Below the pieces are notes generated by a model. The model had not been told where the DNA came from. It made no database searches and was given only the letters and a program-made list of their open reading frames with translations. Shown piece after piece: positions 5,906 through 10,450 of a stretch of DNA of 10,450 nt. A program made the translations under genes and the position numbers. Position 1 is the stretch's first letter. The number at the start of each line of letters is the position of its first letter. This DNA is from JACTMJ01 sp039812845 (GTDB taxonomy: Bacteria > Acidobacteriota > Terriglobia > Bryobacterales > Bryobacteraceae), in NCBI GenBank assembly GCA_039812845.1, contig JBDIBK010000136.1, positions 1 through 10,450 of the forward strand. The letters run 5' to 3'.

Positions 5906-7912
5906 ATGCGCAGTTTCATTCTCCTCATGATGCTGGCCGGGGCCTCTCTGGCACAGGATTGGGCGAGTGCGGTACGGGCGATGCGGCCCACCGCGGCCAC
6001 GCCGGGGGAAACGGCCGTGTTGGACGAGGTGCAGCACCGCGCGGCGGAAGCCCTCGCGGCCATACCCCACGCACAGAATCAGGCCGACGCGGACCGCGCC
6101 CGACCGCTGCTGCGCGCAAAGCTGCGGGAGTCCCTGGGATATGAACGCTTTCCCTGGCCCCCAAAGCTCAAGACGAGGCGGGTCGGCACGCTCATAAGGC
6201 AGGGCTATCGAATCGAAAAACTCGTCTTTGAGACTTTACCCGGCGTTGAGGTTCCCGCGCACCTCTATCTGCCCGCGAAGCTGGAAGCACGCGCGCCCGG
6301 CATCCTTTTCTACAACGGCCACTGGTGGGGAGACTCGAAGACGCATCCGGATTTCCAGATCTTCTGCATCAACATGGCGCGCCTGGGGTTCGTCGTGCTC
6401 TCGTTCGATCCGTTCGGACAGGGGGAGCGCGGGCAATCCGCGCGCGACCACAGAAGGACGGGGGCTCTGCTGGTGGGCGTGTCGCAGCAGGGAATCGCGG
6501 AATATGAGACCCGGTGCGCGCTCGAAGTTCTGCTAGGCCGCAAGGAGGTGGATGCCGAGCGGATCGGCATCACCGGAGCGTCCGGCGGCGGGTACAACTC
6601 GTGGATCACGGCAGCGCTCGACGACCGCATCAAAGTGGCCGTTCCGGTGGTGGGCACCAGCGAGTTCCTGGAGCAGATTGAGGCGGTGCGCCCGCTCGAT
6701 TGGTACCGCGGCAACGAGCATTGCCACTTTGTGCCGGGGCTGCTGCGCTATGCCAACAACCAGGAGTTTCTTGCGATGGCGGCACCGCGGCCCGTCCTGA
6801 TCATCGCCGCGTCTGAAGATGAAAGCTTCCCGGCCCACGGCGTGCGAGAGATTGCCGCCTACGGCAAGAAACTGTACACGAGCTACGGAATGCCAGATCG
6901 CACCGGCTATTTCGAAGATCAAACCACGGGCCACGGTTACCAGGTGAAGAAGCGGGAAGCGGCCTATGGCTGGTTCTTGAAGTGGCTGATGAACAAGGGC
7001 GATGGCAATCCGCATCCCGAACCGCCCACCCGCGCGCTTCCTTTCGATGCGCCGGAACTGCGCTGTTTCCCGCCTGGGCAGAACCGGCCCGCGGGCCCTG
7101 GGATCGTCGAGGCGATCAAGCGGATTCCGACCGGCAAGCGTGAAGCATGGCCTCCGATTCAGGCGGCGAACTGCCGCGTTACGGTGAGTGCGGACCCCGT
7201 GCAGCGGCTGGTTCTCTGCGGCACCCCCGCATTTCTCGTCCGGCCCAAGGGCAAGTCCGCGGGCGTGCTGGTGGCCTTGGACGATCGCGGCAAGGAAGCG
7301 CTGGTGGATGACCCGGTGGTGAAGGAAGCGCTCGCCCAGGGCTGGAGCGTTTGCGGCATCGATCCGCGCGGGATTGGCGAGCGCGCCACCAAGCAGAAGA
7401 ACTGGGTGGCAGCGGTGAGCCTGCTGCTAGGGGATTGGTATGTGCGGCGGCAGGCGGCCGATGTTCTCTCCGCGATGCGGAGTTTCCGGAATGAGCCCGT
7501 CGCGCTCTATGCGCGGGGGGACAACGCCAGCCTCGCGGCGGCCGTGGCGCTAAACGAAGGGCCGGTGGCCTGGTTCCTCCTGCGGGATTCCTTTTTGAGC
7601 TTCCGCGCCTTCCTGGACCGGCCGGAATCCTTGAAAGCTTCTTACGCACTCCGCGCCACGGACAAGGAACGCCAGGCACCCTATGACCGGGAAATTCCCT
7701 TCCACTACATTCCGTTCCACGCGCTGGAGCGGACCGATATCGCGGACATGCTGGGAGGGTCCCCAGGCGCGGTGGTGCAGCCGATCAATGGCGATTGGAA
7801 GCCGATGCGCGAGGCGGAGGCGCGCCACCTGCTGCCGCAAGGCGTGGAAGTGGTCTCAAGCGAAGCGAGTGCCCAGGCAGTTCGGAACCTGACGCGGGCA
7901 GTGCGCCGTTAG
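5906..7912 (+). CDS. exported two-domain alpha/beta hydrolase (esterase-like)
   Basis: A 668-residue secreted hydrolase of the acetyl-xylan-esterase / prolyl-oligopeptidase-like alpha/beta hydrolase group. Residues 1-16 (MRSFILLMMLAGASLA) form a signal peptide. Domain 1 (about 100-370) has a full catalytic set: nucleophile S226 in G-A-S-G-G-G, acid D305 in ASEDESFP, and H343 in TTGHGY. The oxyanion region is probably around FYNGHWW. Domain 2 (about 430-660) repeats the fold's early strands (GVLVALDDRG, WSVCGIDPRGIGE), but the nucleophile elbow is replaced by ARGDNAS (536-542), so it is probably not catalytic. ATG 5906 is preferred over GTG 5894 because it starts right at the signal peptide, with AAGG 11 bases upstream. 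The likely role is removing ester groups from plant or microbial glycans; the exact substrate is unknown. Confidence 0.82.
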   Translation: MRSFILLMMLAGASLAQDWASAVRAMRPTAATPGETAVLDEVQHRAAEALAAIPHAQNQADADRARPLLRAKLRESLGYERFPWPPKLKTRRVGTLIRQGYRIEKLVFETLPGVEVPAHLYLPAKLEARAPGILFYNGHWWGDSKTHPDFQIFCINMARLGFVVLSFDPFGQGERGQSARDHRRTGALLVGVSQQGIAEYETRCALEVLLGRKEVDAERIGITGASGGGYNSWITAALDDRIKVAVPVVGTSEFLEQIEAVRPLDWYRGNEHCHFVPGLLRYANNQEFLAMAAPRPVLIIAASEDESFPAHGVREIAAYGKKLYTSYGMPDRTGYFEDQTTGHGYQVKKREAAYGWFLKWLMNKGDGNPHPEPPTRALPFDAPELRCFPPGQNRPAGPGIVEAIKRIPTGKREAWPPIQAANCRVTVSADPVQRLVLCGTPAFLVRPKGKSAGVLVALDDRGKEALVDDPVVKEALAQGWSVCGIDPRGIGERATKQKNWVAAVSLLLGDWYVRRQAADVLSAMRSFRNEPVALYARGDNASLAAAVALNEGPVAWFLLRDSFLSFRAFLDRPESLKASYALRATDKERQAPYDREIPFHYIPFHALERTDIADMLGGSPGAVVQPINGDWKPMREAEARHLLPQGVEVVSSEASAQAVRNLTRAVRR

Positions 7913-7916
7913 CGGC
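7905..7916. other. short hairpin shared by two converging stops
   Basis: GCCG-TTAG-CGGC is a perfect 4-bp inverted repeat. Its loop contains the TAG stop of the hydrolase (7910-7912), and its right end overlaps the last base of the transporter's stop (7918-7916, reverse). It is the only structure in the 3-bp gap between the two genes. Confidence 0.3.
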
Positions 7917-8845
7917 TACGCCGCGCCATGGTTTCTCTGGCCGCAGCTTTCGCTGGCGTCGCCCGTCTCTATCTGAATGGTGGTGTGCGCGATCTCAAAC
8001 CGATCATGCAGTTGCCGGCAGGCGAGCTGAATGAGCGCCACCCCGTCCACAACCGGTTCCGGGACCACCAGGTGTACCGTGAGCGCACTCTCGCTGGTGC
8101 TGAGCGCCCAGATGTGCAGATCGTGAATGTCCTCCACTCCGGGCAACGCCAATAGGGCCGTTCGCACTTCTACGTGGTCAATTCCCTGCGGAACGGCATC
8201 GAGAGAGAGCTTGATGGCATCGCGGAAGAGGCTCCAGGTTCCCCAGAGGACCACCGCGACAATCAGCAGGCTCACCGCCGGATCCAGCCAATTCGCGCCC
8301 GTATAGTAGATCGCAATTCCAGCGAGCAGCACGCCGAGCGTAACGGCGGCGTCCGCAACCATGTGGAGATAGGCGCCCCGGATATTGAGGTCGGCCTGGC
8401 CCTTCACGAACAAGAGGGCCGTTCCGGAATTCACAACCAGCCCCACGATGGCGACCACGATCACCGGCAGCCCCGGCACCGGTTCCGGGTTCTCCAGACG
8501 ATGCACCGCTTCCCAGGCGACGATGGCCATCGCGCCGAACAGCAATAACGCGTTGAAGAGCGAGGCCAGAATGGGAGATCGCGCAAACCCGTACGTGAAC
8601 CGCCCGCTCGGAGGTTTTCGGGCAAGATGGCTGGCTCCCCAGGCGATGGCGAGACTGAGCACGTCGCTGAGGTTGTGGCCCGCGTCGGCCACCAGACCGA
8701 GCGAACCGATCGCGATGCCCACCCCGGCCTCTATGATGAGATACAGCAGGTTGAGGGTGATGCCGATCCGGAAGGCGCGCCCGAAATCCGGCGGCTCATG
8801 GGAATGAGCGCCGTGATGATGGCCCATGGCGTGATTGTGACCCAT
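7916..8845 (-). CDS. CDF-family Zn/Co/Cd efflux transporter (CzcD/ZitB type)
   Basis: A 309-residue cation diffusion facilitator of the inner membrane, which exports divalent metal, most likely zinc, in exchange for protons. Six membrane segments can be placed between residues 25 and 215. The transport site is the zinc-type double HxxxD pair: H57-N-L-S-D61 in the second segment and H161-M-V-A-D165 in the fifth. The N-terminus is His-rich (H3, H5, H9, H10, H11, H14, H16), and the cytosolic C-terminal domain carries the family's VEDIHDLHIWALS motif. The length matches CzcD/ZitB. The ATG at 8845 was chosen because the His-rich leader follows and a -10 box sits 9 bases upstream; M7 is a possible alternative start. 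It is a single gene, convergent with the hydrolase. The palindrome over its promoter suggests repressor control, perhaps by metal. Confidence 0.95.
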   Translation of the reverse strand: MGHNHAMGHHHGAHSHEPPDFGRAFRIGITLNLLYLIIEAGVGIAIGSLGLVADAGHNLSDVLSLAIAWGASHLARKPPSGRFTYGFARSPILASLFNALLLFGAMAIVAWEAVHRLENPEPVPGLPVIVVAIVGLVVNSGTALLFVKGQADLNIRGAYLHMVADAAVTLGVLLAGIAIYYTGANWLDPAVSLLIVAVVLWGTWSLFRDAIKLSLDAVPQGIDHVEVRTALLALPGVEDIHDLHIWALSTSESALTVHLVVPEPVVDGVALIQLACRQLHDRFEIAHTTIQIETGDASESCGQRNHGAA

Positions 8846-8854
8846 GCCAGTCTC

Positions 8855-8868
8855 AGGATAGCGCTATC
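8855..8868 (-). promoter_or_regulatory. -10 and overlapping palindrome of the CDF gene
   Basis: On the reverse strand TATCCT (8860-8855) ends 9 bases before the ATG at 8845, so the transcript would have almost no leader and no ribosome site. The perfect 12-bp palindrome GATAGCGCTATC (8857-8868) overlaps this box, a typical place for a dimeric repressor to bind. Its use as an operator is inference. Confidence 0.4.
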
Positions 8869-8908
8869 TCGCGGCGGATCTCGATCCTCCTCCGCGAAGC
8901 GTGGATTC

Positions 8909-8924
8909 CCGCGCCGCGGCGCGG
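8909..8924. repeat. perfect 16-bp palindrome in the divergent promoter region
   Basis: CCGCGCCGCGGCGCGG is identical to its own reverse complement and sits in the 129-bp region between the divergent CDF and ceramidase-like genes. It could be an operator or a cruciform-forming site. It is made only of G and C, so chance is less improbable than for mixed sequence in a GC-rich genome. Confidence 0.5.
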
Positions 8925-8961
8925 ACGAACGAAGCGGCTTTTCCGCTCCCCTCGGTTGCGG

Positions 8962-8974
8962 TAGGCTACGTTGC
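8962..8974 (+). promoter_or_regulatory. leaderless-type -10 element before the ceramidase-like gene
   Basis: TAGGCT (8962-8967) ends 7 bases before ATG 8975, predicting a transcript that starts at or beside the start codon. There is no Shine-Dalgarno sequence. Together with its flanks it matches the element before the UroD-like gene at 13 of 17 positions. Confidence 0.45.
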
Positions 8975-10339
8975 ATGTCCTTTCGCACTGCCGCACCGTT
9001 CCGGATTCTCTGCCTGCTCGCGCTTGGAAGCGCCGCCGCCTTCGCGGCCATGAAAGCGGGCGTGGCCACCGTAAAGATTACGCCCCAGGACCTGCCCTAC
9101 TATCTCTCCGGCTACGCCGCGCGAACCAAGCCCGCGGAGACGGTGGCGCAGGACCTCCATGCGAAAGCCCTGGCCCTCGAAGACGCCTCCGGCAAGCAAA
9201 GCGTTCTGGTGACCCTCGACCTGATCGGCATCCCCAGGGATCTTCGCGACGAGGTGGCGGCGGCGCTTCGCAAGTCGCACCGTCTCGATCCGCAAGCGCT
9301 GATTCTCAATTGTTCGCACACGCACAGCGGACCCGCGATCCGGGAAAACCTGGAGATCATGTTCGCGTTCAACGACGAGCACAAGGAGAAAACCCGCCGC
9401 TACCGGGAGTTCCTGCGGGAATCGCTGGTGCGGGCCGCTGGCGAGGCGCTCGATGAGCTCGAACCCGCAACAATCGCCTATGGAGTGGGGGAGGCGGACT
9501 TCGCGGCCAACCGCCGCGTCCCCTGGGTACGGCAAGCGCACCCGGAACTGAATGCCCCCGCGCCCGTGGATCACTCGGTGCCGATTCTTGAAGTGCGGAA
9601 TGCGGAAGGAAAGAGAATTGCCGTGCTCTTCGGCTACGCGTGCCATAACACCACGCTGACCGGAGAGTTCCTGGAGATTAGCGGAGACTACGCCGGCCAT
9701 GCGCAGGCGGCGCTTGAAAAAGCGTATCCAGGCACAACCGCCATGTTCCTGGAGCTTTGCGGAGGCGACCAGAACCCGAGCCCTCGCAGCCAGAAGGAGC
9801 TTGCGGCGCAGCACGGGGAGAGCCTGGCCGAGGCGGTGCGCGCGGCGCTCGCCAAACCGCTGACGCCGGTGGACGGGAAGATCCGCGCGTCGCTCGTCAC
9901 GCGGAGAATCCCCCTGCGCGCACGGACGCGTGAAAGCATCGAAGCGGAGCGCAAGGATGAGAATGTCTTCCACCGCCGCCGCGCCGAATGGGTGCTCGCG
10001 CGCATGGCCAAAGGCGAGAAGGTGGATGCCGTTCCGTATCCCGCGCAGGCTCTCCGGATCGGAGACGATTTCGTCCTCGTGGCGATGGGCGGCGAAGTGG
10101 TGGTGGATTATGGACTCAACATCAAGCGCTCCCTGCCCGGCAAGCGCGTGATCGTGGCCGGATACTCGAACGATGTGATGTGCTACATCCCCACCCTGCG
10201 AATCCTGCGCGAAGGCGGCTATGAAGCCGACGACAGCATGATCTATTACGGGCAGATTGGGCCGTTCACCGAGAATGTGGAGACGCAGGTGATGGGTACG
10301 GTGAATGCGGCGCTAAAGAACGTGGGGCTGCCGCGATAG
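8975..10339 (+). CDS. exported neutral-ceramidase-like (N-terminal domain) hydrolase
   Basis: A 454-residue protein of the neutral/alkaline non-lysosomal ceramidase N-terminal family (PF04734). Residues 1-24 form a signal peptide ending AFA. Family signatures in order: GVATVKITP, VTLDLIGIP, CSHTHSGP (H115, H117), FGYACHNTTL with H224, SGDYAG, CGGDQNP (262-268), AMGGEVVVDY (E374) and GYSNDVMCYIPT..REGGYE (Y416). The His, Glu and Tyr residues suit the zinc site of bacterial ceramidase. The serine of the ceramidase GDVSP motif is replaced: here the motif reads GDQNP. The C-terminal Ig-like domain of the roughly 670-residue ceramidases is also missing. The substrate may therefore be a lipid amide or something else entirely. 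The start is ATG 8975; the frame stays open upstream to 8627, but that stretch lies antisense in the CDF gene. Confidence 0.88.
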   Translation: MSFRTAAPFRILCLLALGSAAAFAAMKAGVATVKITPQDLPYYLSGYAARTKPAETVAQDLHAKALALEDASGKQSVLVTLDLIGIPRDLRDEVAAALRKSHRLDPQALILNCSHTHSGPAIRENLEIMFAFNDEHKEKTRRYREFLRESLVRAAGEALDELEPATIAYGVGEADFAANRRVPWVRQAHPELNAPAPVDHSVPILEVRNAEGKRIAVLFGYACHNTTLTGEFLEISGDYAGHAQAALEKAYPGTTAMFLELCGGDQNPSPRSQKELAAQHGESLAEAVRAALAKPLTPVDGKIRASLVTRRIPLRARTRESIEAERKDENVFHRRRAEWVLARMAKGEKVDAVPYPAQALRIGDDFVLVAMGGEVVVDYGLNIKRSLPGKRVIVAGYSNDVMCYIPTLRILREGGYEADDSMIYYGQIGPFTENVETQVMGTVNAALKNVGLPR

Positions 10340-10344
10340 CGCGG
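10331..10344 (+). other. short GC hairpin on the ceramidase-like stop codon
   Basis: CCGCG-ATAG-CGCGG is a perfect 5-bp inverted repeat whose 4-base loop contains the TAG stop (10337-10339). The sequence after it is A-rich (ATAAAAGGG), with no T-run on the forward strand. Confidence 0.35.
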
Positions 10345-10358
10345 ATAAAAGGGAAAGA

Positions 10359-10448
10359 TGGCGGAGAGGGTGGGATTCGAACCCACGGATAGCTTTCGCC
10401 ATCAACGGTTTTCGAGACCGCCCGATTCAACCACTCTCGCACCTCTCC
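10359..10448 (-). tRNA. tRNA-Ser (anticodon CGA), with encoded CCA
   Basis: Complete on the reverse strand. The acceptor stem GGAGAGG (10448-10442) pairs with CCTCTCC (10369-10363), then discriminator G (10362) and an encoded CCA (10361-10359). The anticodon stem GCGGT/ACCGT (one G-T pair) holds the 7-base loop CTCGAAA with anticodon CGA at 10414-10412, reading the serine codon UCG. The long variable arm, a stem of about 6 bp closed by GAAA, is the class II feature expected of serine tRNA. The T arm is GTGGG-TTCGAAT-CCCAC. The discriminator G is the usual base for tRNA-Ser. It is transcribed towards the ceramidase-like gene. Confidence 0.97.
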
Positions 10449-10450
10449 GC

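Noticed and set aside
8795..8845. The His-rich start of the CDF protein as a sign of an engineered tag.
   Set aside because: His-rich cytosolic N-termini are normal in CDF metal exporters, and the pattern is irregular.
8627..8974. Upstream extension of the ceramidase-like frame to an ATG at 8627 (570 residues in total).
   Set aside because: This part lies antisense to the well-supported CDF gene, its translation is low-quality sequence, and a signal peptide starts exactly at ATG 8975.
8966..9973. Reverse-strand open frame of 335 residues opposite the ceramidase-like gene.
   Set aside because: Shadow frame; the opposite strand carries clear PF04734 motifs.
1..10450. CRISPR array, insertion sequence, phage or defence genes.
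   Set aside because: No regularly spaced repeats, no transposase or integrase motifs and no terminal inverted repeats were seen; the genes are ordinary metabolic, exported and transport genes.

Overview
The window reads as chromosomal DNA from a GC-rich, Gram-negative-type bacterium with many exported carbohydrate- and lipid-active enzymes. The mix of a DUF1080 protein, a secreted UroD-like protein, a large secreted alpha/beta hydrolase and a ceramidase-like protein, plus TANNNT-type promoters lying almost on the start codon, fits Acidobacteriota (Bryobacterales/Solibacter-like) best. Planctomycetota or Verrucomicrobiota are less likely alternatives. This placement is inference; no rRNA or ribosomal protein is present to confirm it.

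Layout. 1-244: the C-terminal end of an unrecognised protein. 245-859: no convincing gene; 601-840 is a distinctly AT-rich patch (about 43% GC by hand count). 860-1126: a small Cys/His protein. 1219-2265: a Tat-type exported member of the uroporphyrinogen decarboxylase / corrinoid methyltransferase superfamily. It converges, across a strong nested hairpin, on a reverse-strand exported DUF1080 (3-keto-disaccharide hydrolase) gene at 2340-3020. After a 220-bp divergent promoter region come three tightly overlapping genes: a Rossmann/DUF2520 oxidoreductase (3243-4148), panB (4145-4966) and panC (4963-5829), joined by ATGA overlaps. A large exported alpha/beta hydrolase follows (5906-7912) and converges, with a 3-bp gap, on a reverse-strand zinc-type CDF efflux transporter (7916-8845). 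A 129-bp divergent region with two perfect palindromes separates the transporter from an exported neutral-ceramidase-like protein (8975-10339). The window ends with a complete reverse-strand tRNA-Ser(CGA) with encoded CCA (10359-10448).

How the genes work together. The only clear pathway unit is pantothenate synthesis. PanB makes ketopantoate and PanC joins pantoate to beta-alanine. The missing middle step, ketopantoate reductase, is plausibly supplied by the DUF2520 oxidoreductase at the head of the operon. The remaining genes look like independent single-gene units: four exported proteins suited to breaking down sugars, esters and lipids outside the cytoplasm, and a metal exporter.

No CRISPR array, insertion sequence, phage gene or defence system was seen. 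The most interesting points are the DUF2520-panB-panC operon, a UroD-family protein with a zinc-site motif and a Tat signal, a ceramidase-like protein lacking the expected serine, a two-domain hydrolase whose second domain has lost its nucleophile motif, a near-identical leaderless promoter module in front of two unlinked exported-enzyme genes, and small hairpins sitting on most stop codons.
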